Of a DNA stretch of 64,000 bases, positions 55,553 through 64,000 are shown piece after piece. Source of the stretch: Achromobacter sp. AONIH1 (GTDB lineage: Bacteria; Pseudomonadota; Gammaproteobacteria; Burkholderiales; Burkholderiaceae_B). The first letter of the stretch is position 1, and every line of letters starts with the position of its first letter. The DNA lies in assembly GCF_002902905.1 (NCBI RefSeq), contig NZ_CP026124.1:4526001-4590000 (forward strand). Reading direction: 5' to 3'. A program made the translations under genes and the position numbers. Below the pieces are notes generated by a model. The model made no database searches and had not been told where the DNA came from. It worked only from the letters and a program-made list of their open reading frames with translations.

Positions 55553-57847
55553 ATGGCTTTTCCCGGGCTGAAGTACGCTTCATCAGGTCTGCTTGCCGCC
55601 CTGCGCGCCGGCTCCCGTTTGGGACGGCGCACGGGCAAGAAAGACAAGACCCCGCCTCCACCGCCTTCCGTCGCCGCCCAGGAGGCGGCCGACGCGACGG
55701 CATCGCCCGTCGCCTCCCTGGCGCCGCTGACCGAAATCATCGGCAGCTATCTCGACAAGAAAGATGTAGAACGCGTGCGCGAAGCCTACCGCTTCGCCGA
55801 TCAGGCGCATCTGGGCCAATTCCGCGCGAGCGGCTCGCCCTACATCTCTCACCCCATCGCCGTCACTGAAATCTGCGCGGGCTGGAAGCTCGATGTCAAC
55901 GCCCTGTCGGCCGCGCTGCTGCACGACGTGATGGAAGACCAGGGCGTCACCAAGACGGAACTCGCCGAGAAGTTCGGCCCCGAGGTCGCCGAGCTGGTCG
56001 ACGGCCTGTCCAAGCTCGACCGCCTGGACTTCGCCACCAAGGCCGAACAGCAGGCCGAGAGCTTCCGCAAGATGCTGCTGGCGATGGCGCGCGACGTGCG
56101 CGTCATCCTGATCAAGCTGGCCGACCGGCTGCACAATATGCGCACGCTGGACGCGGTCAACCCCGAAAAGCGCCGCCGCATCGCGCGCGAGACGCTGGAC
56201 ATCTATGCCCCCATCGCGCACCGGCTGGGCCTGAACCTGCTGTTCCGCGAACTGCAGGACCTGTGCTTCGCGGCCATGCACCCGAACCGCTACCAGGTGC
56301 TGTACAAGGCCGTGCTGGCCGCGCGAGGCAACCGCCGCGAGGTCATCAGCAAGATCGCCGATTCGGTGCGCGCCGCCCTGCCCGCCGCCGGCATCGAGGC
56401 CGAGGTCACTGGCCGCGAGAAGACCCTGTTCGGCATCTACCGCAAGATGGTCGACCAGAAAAAATCCTTCTCGGACGTGCTGGACATCTACGGTTTCCGA
56501 GTCATCGTCCACACCCTGCCCGAGTGCTATCTGGCGCTGGGCACGCTGCACCAGCTGTATCGCCCGGTGCCCGGCAAGTTCAAGGACTACATCGCCATTC
56601 CCAAGGTAAACGGCTACCAGTCGCTGCACACCACGCTGGTCGGCCCCTACGGCACGCCGGTGGAATTCCAGTTCCGCACCCGCGACATGCACCATGTGGC
56701 CGAGGAAGGCGTGGCCTCGCACTGGCTGTACAAGGGCGCCGACCTGACCCTCAACGACCTGCAGAAGCGCACTCACCAGTGGCTGCAATCGCTGCTGGAC
56801 ATCCAAAGCCAGACCGGCGATTCCGGCGAGTTCCTGGAGCACGTCAAGGTCGACCTGTTCCCCGACGCCGTCTATGTGTTCACCCCGCGCGGCAAGATCA
56901 TCTCGCTGCCGCGCGGCGCCACGCCGGTGGACTTCGCCTACGCGATTCACACCGACATCGGCAACCAGGCCGTGGCCGCCAAGGTCAACGGCGAGTTCGT
57001 GCCGCTGCGCACCGAAATGAGCAGCGGCGACACGGTGGAAATCGTCACCTCGCCGGCCTCGCGCCCCAACGCGCAGTGGCTGAACTACGTGCGCACCGGA
57101 CGCGCGCGCTCCGAGATCCGCCACTACCTGCGCACCGTCAAATACGAGGAATCGGTCGCCTTCGGCGAGCGCCTGCTGGGCCAGGCCATGCAGGAACTGC
57201 ACATGCCGCTGCCCGCCACCGACGATCCCGCCTGGCAGAAGCTGGCGCGCAGCACCGGCGCCAGCTCGCGCGAGGAAATCCTGGCCGACATCGGCCTGGG
57301 CAAGCGCCTGGCCGCCGTGGTCGCGCGCCGCTTCGCGCCCGAGCACCAGCTGGTCGCCACCACCGCCGCCGCGGTGGACGAGCTGACCTCGGCCCGCAGC
57401 GCGCCCATCCTGATCCAGGGCAACGAAGGCCAGGCGGTGCAGCTCGCGCCCTGCTGCGGCCCCCTGCCCGGCGACCCCATCATCGCCGGCATGCGCATGG
57501 GCCACGGTCTGGTCGTGCACACCGCCGACTGCCCGGTGGCCATGCGCCAGCGCCTGCGCGAACCGGAACGCTGGATCAATGTGGGCTGGGACACGCACAC
57601 GGCCAAGCACCTCGCCACCCGCCTGGACATCGTCACGCGCAACGAGCGCGGCGTGCTGGGCCGGCTGGCCGCCGAGGTCACGGCCGCCGACGCCAACATC
57701 GTCCACGTCACGATGCACGACGACGCGGTTGCCACGGTGTCGCTGCACCTGACCATCCAGGTCGACAGCCGCAAGCACCTGGCCCAGGTGATCCGCGCCA
57801 TCCGCCACGTGCCGCAGGTGCAGAAGATCGTCCGAGTGAAAGGGTGA
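55553..57847 (+). CDS. spoT: Bifunctional (p)ppGpp synthetase/hydrolase SpoT
   Basis: A 764-aa RelA/SpoT homologue. Domains in order: HD hydrolase (SPYISHPIAVTEIC...LLHDVMED, about residues 90-200), synthetase (GREKTLFGIYRKM...DIYGFRVIV...NGYQSLHTTLVGP, about 280-400), TGS (DLFPDAVYVFTPRGKIISLPRGATPVDFAY, about 440-500), and a C-terminal ACT domain (VLGRLAAEVTAADANIVHV). The intact HD and ED residues (HDVMED) support hydrolase function. The start at 55553 follows GGGGGGC. A dispersed repeat begins at the base after its stop. Confidence 0.95.
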   Translation: MAFPGLKYASSGLLAALRAGSRLGRRTGKKDKTPPPPPSVAAQEAADATASPVASLAPLTEIIGSYLDKKDVERVREAYRFADQAHLGQFRASGSPYISHPIAVTEICAGWKLDVNALSAALLHDVMEDQGVTKTELAEKFGPEVAELVDGLSKLDRLDFATKAEQQAESFRKMLLAMARDVRVILIKLADRLHNMRTLDAVNPEKRRRIARETLDIYAPIAHRLGLNLLFRELQDLCFAAMHPNRYQVLYKAVLAARGNRREVISKIADSVRAALPAAGIEAEVTGREKTLFGIYRKMVDQKKSFSDVLDIYGFRVIVHTLPECYLALGTLHQLYRPVPGKFKDYIAIPKVNGYQSLHTTLVGPYGTPVEFQFRTRDMHHVAEEGVASHWLYKGADLTLNDLQKRTHQWLQSLLDIQSQTGDSGEFLEHVKVDLFPDAVYVFTPRGKIISLPRGATPVDFAYAIHTDIGNQAVAAKVNGEFVPLRTEMSSGDTVEIVTSPASRPNAQWLNYVRTGRARSEIRHYLRTVKYEESVAFGERLLGQAMQELHMPLPATDDPAWQKLARSTGASSREEILADIGLGKRLAAVVARRFAPEHQLVATTAAAVDELTSARSAPILIQGNEGQAVQLAPCCGPLPGDPIIAGMRMGHGLVVHTADCPVAMRQRLREPERWINVGWDTHTAKHLATRLDIVTRNERGVLGRLAAEVTAADANIVHVTMHDDAVATVSLHLTIQVDSRKHLAQVIRAIRHVPQVQKIVRVKG

Positions 57848-57921
57848 CCCACCCCCGAAGCGCTGCGCGCTTCCCCCTCAAGGAGGCATGTCTACGGACC
57901 GGCGGAGCCGGATCCGTGACA
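57848..57921 (+). repeat. Dispersed multi-hairpin intergenic repeat, copy 6
   Basis: Begins at the base after the spoT stop: CCCACCCCCGAAGCGCTGCG, then CCCCCTCAAGGAGG, then CCGGCGGAGCCGG. The first hairpin GAAGCGC-TGC-GCGCTTC is the cleanest of all copies. Confidence 0.85.
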
Positions 57922-58008
57922 TCCCGATTTGGGGGCACCTGTTCTTGCGGCGGTCTGTTTTCTATTGCCCACAGATTCCTGTAGTTGCCCCCCTGCCTGC
58001 CCCGCTGT

Positions 58009-59478
58009 TCAGACGGGGCTGGTCTCGCGGCGCAGTACCTGGCCTGTACGGGCGGGTAGCGTCTGGTGGCCGTCCCAGGTCTGGCTGCCGTTGAGCCATA
58101 CGCCTTCGATGCCCTCGCTGACCTGTATCGGATCTTCGAAAGTGGCGCGGTCCTGGATGCGGTCCGGGTCGAACAGGACCAGGTCGGCGTGGCAGCCGGT
58201 TTCTATGCGACCGCGGTCCTGCAGGCCGTATTGTTGCGCGGCCTGGCCGGTCATCTTGTGGATGGCCTGTTCCAGCGTCATCAGGCCGGACTCGCGCACC
58301 ATCTTTGCCAGGATGTGCGGGAAGGTGCCCCACTGGCGCGGATGCGGGCGCGGATCGAACGGCAGGCCGTCGGAGCCGAACAGGGTCAGCGGGTAGCGGG
58401 CGATGCGTTCCACGTCGCCCGGGTCCATCACGAAATAGATCGCGGCGGCCGGCTTCAATTTTTCCAGCAGGCCGGCCTCGTCCAGGCCCAGCGTGGCCAT
58501 CAATTCGTGAAAGTCGCGCCCGCCGGCTTCCGGATAGCCCTTGGACCAGGTGATCATGGTGCGCGACGACTGGCCGACGCGGTCCAGCCGCAGCATGGTG
58601 GACGTGGCCGGATAGGGGTGACAGTCCAGGCATAGCGGCTGCGAGCGCGCGGCCTCGGCCAGTATTGCCAGCGTCTGCTCGGACCGCCCGAAATTGCGCT
58701 TGCCAGCGACCTTGTGATGCGAGAACACCACCATGCAATCCAGCGCGCGCCCGACCCGCAGGGCTTCCTCGATGGATGCGACGATATCGTCCGTCTCATC
58801 ACGCAGATGGGTGGAGTAGATGCCGCCCAGCCGTTTCAGCGGCTCGCAGACCGCGATGATCTCCGCCTCGGAGGCCGCCGCCGCGGGCGGATAGAAGGTG
58901 CCGGTGGACACGCCGAACGCACCCGCGCGCAGCGCCAGTTCCACTTCGGCGCGCATGGCCTCGATTTCCTGCGGCGTAGCCGCCCCCGACACGTCCCGCA
59001 TGGCGCGGACCCGCAGCGTGGAATGCCCCACCAGCGGCGCCACGTTGACGTTGGCGGGCTGGTCCCGCAGCGCGTCCAGCCATGCGCCGAAGGTCTCGAA
59101 GCGGAACAGCGCCGGTGGCCCCATCAGGTCCAGCGGCTGCGGCGGATCGGCGTGGACCAGCGGTGCGACGCTGATGCCGCAATTGCCGGTCACCACGGTC
59201 GTGATTCCCTGCGACACCTTGGGCTTCATGTGCGGATGCACCAGCAGGTAGCCGTCGTCATGGGTATGGGTATCGATGAAGCCCGGCGCGAGCACGCGCC
59301 CGTCCGCCTCGATGATGCGATCAGCGCGCCAGCCTGCCAGCTCGCCCACCGCCACGATCCTGCCGCCGGCGACCGCCACGTCCGCGCGGCGTCGCGATGC
59401 GCCGGTTCCGTCGACCACCGTGGCGCGCCGGAACAACAGCTCTGCCTCCGCTCGCTGGCCTGCCCTCTTGTTTTCCAT
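58009..59478 (-). CDS. N-acyl-D-amino-acid deacylase family amidohydrolase
   Basis: A 489-aa metal-dependent hydrolase of the D-aminoacylase group that removes an acyl group from an N-acyl-D-amino acid or a related compound. Metal and family motifs are APGFIDTHTHDD, the conserved Cys in TTVVTGNCGISVAP, YSTHLRDE, VVFSHHKVAGK and LFGSDGLPF. It is divergent from the RpiR-family regulator, which probably controls it. The exact acyl and amino acid are not readable. Confidence 0.85.
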   Translation of the reverse strand: MENKRAGQRAEAELLFRRATVVDGTGASRRRADVAVAGGRIVAVGELAGWRADRIIEADGRVLAPGFIDTHTHDDGYLLVHPHMKPKVSQGITTVVTGNCGISVAPLVHADPPQPLDLMGPPALFRFETFGAWLDALRDQPANVNVAPLVGHSTLRVRAMRDVSGAATPQEIEAMRAEVELALRAGAFGVSTGTFYPPAAAASEAEIIAVCEPLKRLGGIYSTHLRDETDDIVASIEEALRVGRALDCMVVFSHHKVAGKRNFGRSEQTLAILAEAARSQPLCLDCHPYPATSTMLRLDRVGQSSRTMITWSKGYPEAGGRDFHELMATLGLDEAGLLEKLKPAAAIYFVMDPGDVERIARYPLTLFGSDGLPFDPRPHPRQWGTFPHILAKMVRESGLMTLEQAIHKMTGQAAQQYGLQDRGRIETGCHADLVLFDPDRIQDRATFEDPIQVSEGIEGVWLNGSQTWDGHQTLPARTGQVLRRETSPV

Positions 59479-59596
59479 GCTTACCTCCCTTCATTGCGTC
59501 GCCGCGCTCGCGGCGACCCTTCACGCTTGCGCGCCGCTACAGCGCGATCCTAGAACATCTCGCCCCGCCACAACACGGGAGGCCGGGCCTATGCAA

Positions 59597-59607
59597 CAAT
59601 CGTTTCA
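59597..59607 (-). promoter_or_regulatory. TGAAACGATTG motif, candidate RpiR site
   Basis: TGAAACGATTG on the minus strand lies in the divergent gap before the RpiR gene. It resembles two TGAAAC-led motifs upstream of the MFS gene at 63493-63504 and 63522-63537. Confidence 0.3.
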
Positions 59608-59630
59608 CGCTCAATCCCGCCAGCCAGACC

Positions 59631-60527
59631 ATGCCGCCATCGCCCGCCACGCCGCCCCACTCCCTGGACGCCCTGCTCGCCGCGCTGCGCGAGCAGTTCG
59701 GCGAGCTCAGCGCCCAGCTGCAAAGCGGCGCGCGCCATCTGCTCGACCACCCCAGCGAAGTGCCGCTGCTGTCGATGCGCAAGATCGCGGCGGACGCCGG
59801 CGTGCAGCCGGCCACGCTGGTGCGCCTGGCGCAGCATCTGGGCTATGACGGCTGGCAAAGCCTGCGGCTGGTCTTCGTCGAGGCCCTCCGTGGCGGTCCG
59901 CAGCCCTATGCGCAACGCGCACAAAGGCTGGTGCGTGAAAGCGGCTCCGACCGGATGCTGGAAACCATGTTGCAGGCGCAGCACCGCAACCTGGAGCAGA
60001 CCGGCGCCGCCAACGCCAAGGCGCTGGCGCAGGCGGCCGCCATCCTGGCCGGCGCCAGCACCGTTCACGTGGCCGGCTTCCGCTCCAGCTACCCGATCGC
60101 CTTCGGCTTTCACTATCTGTACCGTCTGTTCCGCGATTCCGTGCACCTGGTACGCGGCGACGCCGGCACGCTGGAAATGGACCTGCGGGCCCTGAAGCCG
60201 GACGATGCGGTGCTCATGACCAGTTTCGCGCCCTACTCCCAGGAAATCGTCCGCGTCGCCGAGGCCGCGCGCCGCGCCGGCAGCAAGGTCATCGCGCTGA
60301 GCGACAGCGTGGCCGCGCCGATCGCGCTGAAGGCCGACTGCACGCTGGTGTTCTCGGTGGACAGCCCATCTTTCTTCCCGTCGATCAGCGCCGGCATGGC
60401 CCTGGTGGAAGCGCTGGTGCAGCAACTGCTGGCGCAGGAGGGCAAGGGGGCGATCAAGACCCTGAAACAGGCGGAAGAACAGCTGCACCGCAGCGGCGCC
60501 TACCTGCCGTCCGCCGGCCGAGGCTGA
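59631..60527 (+). CDS. MurR/RpiR-family regulator with SIS domain
   Basis: A 298-aa regulator with an N-terminal RpiR helix-turn-helix (LLSMRKIAADAGVQPATLVRLAQHLGYDGWQSLR, about residues 40-75) and a C-terminal SIS domain (ASTVHVAGFRSSYPIAFGF; VLMTSFAPYSQEIVRVAEAA), usual for sensing phosphosugars or related ligands. It lies between the D-aminoacylase-like gene (divergent) and the amidase operon (convergent), whose 3' end it overlaps by 28 bases. It is the likely regulator of both. Confidence 0.85.
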   Translation: MPPSPATPPHSLDALLAALREQFGELSAQLQSGARHLLDHPSEVPLLSMRKIAADAGVQPATLVRLAQHLGYDGWQSLRLVFVEALRGGPQPYAQRAQRLVRESGSDRMLETMLQAQHRNLEQTGAANAKALAQAAAILAGASTVHVAGFRSSYPIAFGFHYLYRLFRDSVHLVRGDAGTLEMDLRALKPDDAVLMTSFAPYSQEIVRVAEAARRAGSKVIALSDSVAAPIALKADCTLVFSVDSPSFFPSISAGMALVEALVQQLLAQEGKGAIKTLKQAEEQLHRSGAYLPSAGRG

Positions 60528-61867
60528 GCGGGAAAACCGCACACGCCCTCCTCTTCCAGGCGCATGGCCGCGGCCAGGCCTGGAGCCTCGCCCCCAGGCG
60601 GACCGATCAGCTGCACGCCCAGGGGCATGTCCGCGCCCGGCACGGCCACCGGCGCCGCGACGACGGGCAGGCCCGCCAGCGACACCGGCCGCGTCATATG
60701 CCCGGCGTCCGCGCGCGGCGCATAGATGCGCCCCTGCTCGCCGACCAGACGTTCGGCGCCGACTGGCGGCGCGGCATACGGCGTGGCGCAAGTCAGCAGC
60801 AGGTCCACGTCCTGGAACAGGGTCTGCATACGCGCGCGCCAGACCCGCCGCCAGGCCTGCGCGGTACGGTACCAATCGTCCGGCAAGGCAAGGCCGGCCA
60901 ACATCCGCTGCCTGACCATCGCGCTATAGCCGGCATGACGCCCGGCAAATCCATGCCGCAGATGATTGCGCGCGACCTCGTAGGCGGAAATGATGCTGGC
61001 CGCGTCGCGCGCGCGGTCCACATCCGGCAGGTCTATCATGCGCGCGGACGTGAACGCTGCCGCCACGCGCAGCACCGCGTTCCAGGCTTGCGGCTCGGCA
61101 TGCTCCGCGAAGCCGGCCCGTAGCACTCCAATCCGCAGTCGGCCATGACCACTGACCAGCGCATCCGACGCCCCGCCGCGCAATGCCCGCCAAGCCAGGG
61201 CGAGGCTGCCGGCGTCCGCCGCCATCGGCCCCGCCGCATCCAGGCTTTCCGCATAAGGAAAACAACCTTGCGTGGACAGGCGGCCAGTGCCCGGACGCAA
61301 GCCCCAGATGCCGCAGAAAGCAGCCGGCGCGCGAATCGAGCCATTGGTGTCGGAGCCCAGGCCCAGCGGGACCACGCCGGCCGCAATCGCGGCGGCCGTG
61401 CCCGCCGATGAGCCGCCCGTGATCCTCGAAGGATCCCAGGGATTGCGCACCGCGCCGCCGATCACATTCTCTCCCGTCGCGCCGCAGGCATACTCGTCCA
61501 TATGCGTCAGGCCGATGGGCACCGCGCCGGCGTCCAGCAAGGCCCGCAGCACGGCCGCGTCCCGCGCGGCGGGCGCGTCCGCCTGCCGTGGCGCCGCGCC
61601 GGCCAGCGTGGGATGGCCGCGCAGGTCGAACAGGTTCTTGGCCACGAACGGCACCCCGGCCAGCGCCGGCATGGCCAGGCCAGCGGCCAGCCGGCGGTCC
61701 AGCGCGCGCGCCGCCGCCAGCGCCTCGGTCTCCAGCACGCGTGAGAACACATTGAAGCGCTGCGCCGCCATTGCCCGCGCCAGGCAATCCTCCGCGATCT
61801 GTACGGCGCTGCGCCTGCCGCTCAAGAACGCATCGCGGATCGCCGCCGCGCTACGTTCAGACGCCAT
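60500..61867 (-). CDS. Amidase, AtzE-like
   Basis: A 455-aa amidase-signature enzyme. The catalytic triad is visible: Lys in VPFVAKNLFD, the cis-Ser in GGSSAGTAAA, and the nucleophile Ser in GLGSDTNGSIRAPAA. The AtzE (carboxybiuret hydrolase) group is suggested by its small partner gene, which is AtzG/DUF4089-like and overlaps its start by 11 bases. No other cyanuric acid genes are present, so the true substrate may be another small amide. The start at 61867 (MASERSAA) is chosen over 61975. Confidence 0.85.
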   Translation of the reverse strand: MASERSAAAIRDAFLSGRRSAVQIAEDCLARAMAAQRFNVFSRVLETEALAAARALDRRLAAGLAMPALAGVPFVAKNLFDLRGHPTLAGAAPRQADAPAARDAAVLRALLDAGAVPIGLTHMDEYACGATGENVIGGAVRNPWDPSRITGGSSAGTAAAIAAGVVPLGLGSDTNGSIRAPAAFCGIWGLRPGTGRLSTQGCFPYAESLDAAGPMAADAGSLALAWRALRGGASDALVSGHGRLRIGVLRAGFAEHAEPQAWNAVLRVAAAFTSARMIDLPDVDRARDAASIISAYEVARNHLRHGFAGRHAGYSAMVRQRMLAGLALPDDWYRTAQAWRRVWRARMQTLFQDVDLLLTCATPYAAPPVGAERLVGEQGRIYAPRADAGHMTRPVSLAGLPVVAAPVAVPGADMPLGVQLIGPPGGEAPGLAAAMRLEEEGVCGFPAQPRPADGR

Positions 61868-62072
61868 GCTTGTCGCCCTCCCTGGCGTCGACGCGCGCCG
61901 ATTCCGCCAGGGCCTGTTCCAGCGCCAGGACCATGCGCCCCATGTTGCGCACCAGATCGGCCGCCGCCCCGGCATCCTCGGCGGACACCGCGCCCTCCAG
62001 GCCGCGCAGCACGATTTCCACCCTGGCCTGCGGGTCCGACGACGGCTGCGAATCCGTCAGGACCGGCGTCAT
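61857..62072 (-). CDS. AtzG-like small subunit (DUF4089)
   Basis: A 71-aa protein with a helical core (RVEIVLRGLEGAVSAEDAGA...NMGRMVLALEQALAES), like AtzG/DUF4089 proteins that form a complex with AtzE-type amidases and are needed for their stability. It overlaps the amidase start and the MFS gene end, so all three are coupled. Short length lowers certainty. Confidence 0.75.
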   Translation of the reverse strand: MTPVLTDSQPSSDPQARVEIVLRGLEGAVSAEDAGAAADLVRNMGRMVLALEQALAESARVDAREGDKHGV

Positions 62073-63412
62073 CGCACCGCCCCCGCCGCCATCAGGCGCT
62101 TCGGGATCGCAAGAATCAGCAGGGCCGCCGCCAGCATGAGCGCGGCCAGCACCAGCACCGCGATCGAGATGCTGCCGGTCCATTGCTTGACGCCGCCCAT
62201 CAGCACCGGGCCGATCAGCCCGGCCAGGCTGGCGGCGCTATTGATCAGGGCGATGCCGCCGGCCGCGGCGCTGCCGGCCAGGATGCGGCCCGGCAGCCCC
62301 CAGAACATGGCCAGCGTGGCCATCAGGCCGGACACGCCGACGGTCAGGAACACCATCGCCGCCACCGTATTGTGCGGGAACAGCGTGCTGGCCCACATGC
62401 CCGCGGCCGCCACCAGCATCGGTATCGCGGTGTGCAGCCGGCGCTCGCCGCTGCGCTCGGCGTGCGCGGCATTGCGGTTCATCACGACGCAGGCCACGCC
62501 GTAGGGAATCGCCGTCAGGAAGGCGATCTCCAGCGGCGACTGCATGCCGGTCGACTGGATGATGGTGGGCAGCCAGAACACCAGCCCGTAGTTGCCGATA
62601 TTGAACAACAGGCAGATGGCCATCAGCATCCACAGGATCGGATTCTTCAGCGCGTCCACGAGACGGCTGCTCTTGCGCGCGTTCTCGGCCGACAGCGCGC
62701 CGCTGACGGCGGCCGCTTCCTCCGGCGTCAGCCACGCGGCGGACTGCGGCGATTCCGGCAGCATGCGCAGCACCAGCAGCCCCAGCAGGATCGCGGGCAA
62801 GGCTTCCAGCAGGAACATCCATTGCCAGCCTTGCAGGCCATGCAGGTCATGCGTGCCCGTCATCAGCGCGCCCGAAATCGGCCCGCCCAGCACCATGCCC
62901 AGCGGCATGGCCAGGAACAGGATGGACATGATGCGCGCCTGGCGATCCGCCGGATACCATTTGTTCAGGTACATGACGGCGGCCGGGAAGAACCCCGCCT
63001 CGGTGACGCCGAGCAGGAAACGCGCCACATAGAACTCGGTGGGGGTCGTCACCAGCATGGTGCCCGCCGACACCAGGCCCCACAGGATCATGATGGCCGC
63101 CATGCAGCGCCGCATGCCCAGCTTGTAGATCAACAGGCTGCTGGGCACCTGGCACAACATGTAGCCCCAGAAGAAGATCCCTGCGCCGATGCCGTAGACC
63201 ACGTCGCTCAAGCCCAGCGCCTGCTGCATCTGCAGCTTGGCGAAGCCGACGTTGACGCGATCCAGGTAGCTGAAGAAGTAGCAGAGAACGATGAACGGCA
63301 CGATGCGCCGCGTCACCTTGGCGTAGGCGGACGCCGCCCGTTCCGCGCTGGCCGGCGCGGCCGCGCCCATGCCCATGCTCCCTGCTTGCCCCGCGTTGCT
63401 GGCGATGCTCAT
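62069..63412 (-). CDS. MFS transporter, anion:cation symporter family
   Basis: A 447-aa major facilitator with about 12 transmembrane segments. The ACS-family TM1-TM2 region reads VLCYFFSYLDRVNVGFAKLQMQQALGLSD, followed by GMLYCQ-like WGYMLCQVPSSLLIYKLGMRR, typical of organic anion importers. Starts after AAAGGAG at 63412. It leads the operon with the AtzG-like and amidase genes, so it probably imports the amide or acid that they use. Confidence 0.9.
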   Translation of the reverse strand: MSIASNAGQAGSMGMGAAAPASAERAASAYAKVTRRIVPFIVLCYFFSYLDRVNVGFAKLQMQQALGLSDVVYGIGAGIFFWGYMLCQVPSSLLIYKLGMRRCMAAIMILWGLVSAGTMLVTTPTEFYVARFLLGVTEAGFFPAAVMYLNKWYPADRQARIMSILFLAMPLGMVLGGPISGALMTGTHDLHGLQGWQWMFLLEALPAILLGLLVLRMLPESPQSAAWLTPEEAAAVSGALSAENARKSSRLVDALKNPILWMLMAICLLFNIGNYGLVFWLPTIIQSTGMQSPLEIAFLTAIPYGVACVVMNRNAAHAERSGERRLHTAIPMLVAAAGMWASTLFPHNTVAAMVFLTVGVSGLMATLAMFWGLPGRILAGSAAAGGIALINSAASLAGLIGPVLMGGVKQWTGSISIAVLVLAALMLAAALLILAIPKRLMAAGAVR

Positions 63413-63650
63413 GTCACGCTCCTTTCCCCATAGACAGCCATGCGCGTGCATCCGATAGCCGCGTCGTGGTCAGGAACGCATCGTAGGATTTATGAAACGT
63501 TTGATCTATAGGTGGATACCATGAAACATACGATTCAAAAATAAACGAACGGGCTAGCGGTCCGCCGCGCCGGATCGCGAGCCTGCAAGAACAGCCAGGG
63601 CGAACAGCCCGAGAGGATGGCCGGAACCACCCTTCTTGCGAGCCTGAATG
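63413..63650. promoter_or_regulatory. MFS upstream region with repeated TGAAAC motifs
   Basis: The gap before the next terminator contains TGAAACGTTTGA (63493-63504) and TGAAACATACGATTCA (63522-63537), 29 bases apart. The first has a perfect AAACGTTT core, the second TGAA...TTCA ends. No gene is seen. Confidence 0.4.
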
Positions 63651-63677
63651 AAAAAGAGCGGACGATGTCCGCTCTTT
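63651..63677 (-). terminator. Terminator of the amino acid ABC ATPase gene
   Basis: AAAGAGCGGAC-GAT-GTCCGCTCTTT is a perfect 11-bp stem; on the minus strand it is followed by TTTTT. It lies 45 bases beyond the ATPase stop. Confidence 0.9.
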
Positions 63678-63721
63678 CAGGTCTGCCGCCGCCAGCGCGG
63701 GCCGGCGTCCGGCAGCAATGC

Positions 63722-64000
63722 TCAGGCCACGTGCTGCAGGAAATCCCGCAGGCGCTGGCTGGGCGGATTGCCCAGCAGCTCCGTGGGCGGACCGTCATGG
63801 GCCACCTTGCCGCCGTCGATGAAGATCAGCCGGCTGCCGACCTTGCGGGCGAACTCCATCTCGTGGGTCACGACCACCATGGTCATGCCCTCCTCGGCCA
63901 GGTCCTTCATGACCTTCAGCACTTCGTGCCGCAGCTCCGGATCCAGCGCCGAGGTCGGCTCGTCGAACAGCATCAGCTTGGGCTTGATCGCCAATGCGCG
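63722..64000 (-). CDS. Polar amino acid ABC transporter ATP-binding protein (3' part)
   Basis: Only the last 92 codons are in the window; the gene continues past the right edge. Visible are Walker B KLMLFDEPTSALDPEL, the switch VVVTHEMEFARKV, and the C-terminal IDGGKVAHDGPPTELLGNPPSQRLRDFLQHV of GlnQ/HisP/ArtP-type ATPases. It ends with a strong terminator. Confidence 0.9.
   Translation of the reverse strand, partial: RALAIKPKLMLFDEPTSALDPELRHEVLKVMKDLAEEGMTMVVVTHEMEFARKVGSRLIFIDGGKVAHDGPPTELLGNPPSQRLRDFLQHVA

Noticed and set aside
55583..57808. 741-codon minus-strand open frame opposite spoT
   Set aside because: Shadow of the spoT frame; composition is typical of antisense GC-rich frames and no motif is seen.

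Overview
The window is high-GC Gram-negative chromosomal DNA, best explained as a betaproteobacterium of the Alcaligenaceae (Bordetella/Achromobacter type). The evidence is a ridA-recG-oxyR run, a glnA-ntrB-ntrC nitrogen locus, gmk-rpoZ-spoT, two tripartite-tricarboxylate (Bug/TctC) binding proteins and many LysR regulators. This assignment comes from gene content only. No rRNA, tRNA, CRISPR array, transposase or integrase was seen.

Layout. 0-5 kb: dps, oxyR, recG and ridA, all on the minus strand. 5-8.5 kb: a LysR regulator divergent from an AtuA-like (DUF1446) gene, its small partner and a Bug protein. 8.6-13.4 kb: ferredoxin-NADP reductase divergent from a Fur-boxed iron(III) ABC transporter (fbpABC type). 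13.5-17 kb: an orphan Bug protein, then an RNA ligase RtcB and PrfH release-factor pair preceded by an unusual leader. 17-20 kb: two pirins and a LysR regulator. 20-24.3 kb: ntrC, ntrB and glnA with a textbook sigma-54 promoter and NtrC site. 24.3-34.5 kb: hemW, rdgB, rph and yicC housekeeping genes, with an EAL-CBS-GGDEF protein, a chemoreceptor, an acyl-CoA dehydrogenase and an MmgE/PrpD protein between rdgB and rph. 34.6-54.6 kb: an accessory block between yicC and gmk. It holds an AT-richer tryptophan-monooxygenase-like flavoprotein, a frameshifted porin, an ABC importer leading into an uncharacterised FAD/CoA/ferredoxin catabolic operon with a LysR gene and an aldehyde dehydrogenase, a LysP-like permease, AMP nucleosidase, an NlpC/P60 hydrolase, a short-chain dehydrogenase and a TsdB-TsdA thiosulfate dehydrogenase pair. 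54.6-57.8 kb: gmk, rpoZ and spoT. 58-63.4 kb: a D-aminoacylase-like hydrolase, an RpiR regulator, and an amidase/AtzG-like/MFS operon. The right edge cuts a polar amino acid ABC ATPase.

Two themes cut across the window. First, six copies of a roughly 75-bp GC-rich multi-hairpin repeat lie between genes, five of them starting within 0-10 bases of a stop codon and in the same orientation relative to that gene. Second, conserved core neighbours (rdgB/rph, yicC/gmk) appear to be separated by metabolic cargo. The most interesting candidates are the RtcB-PrfH ribosome-repair module with its leader, the unassigned 38-47 kb catabolic cluster, and the stop-codon-linked repeat family.
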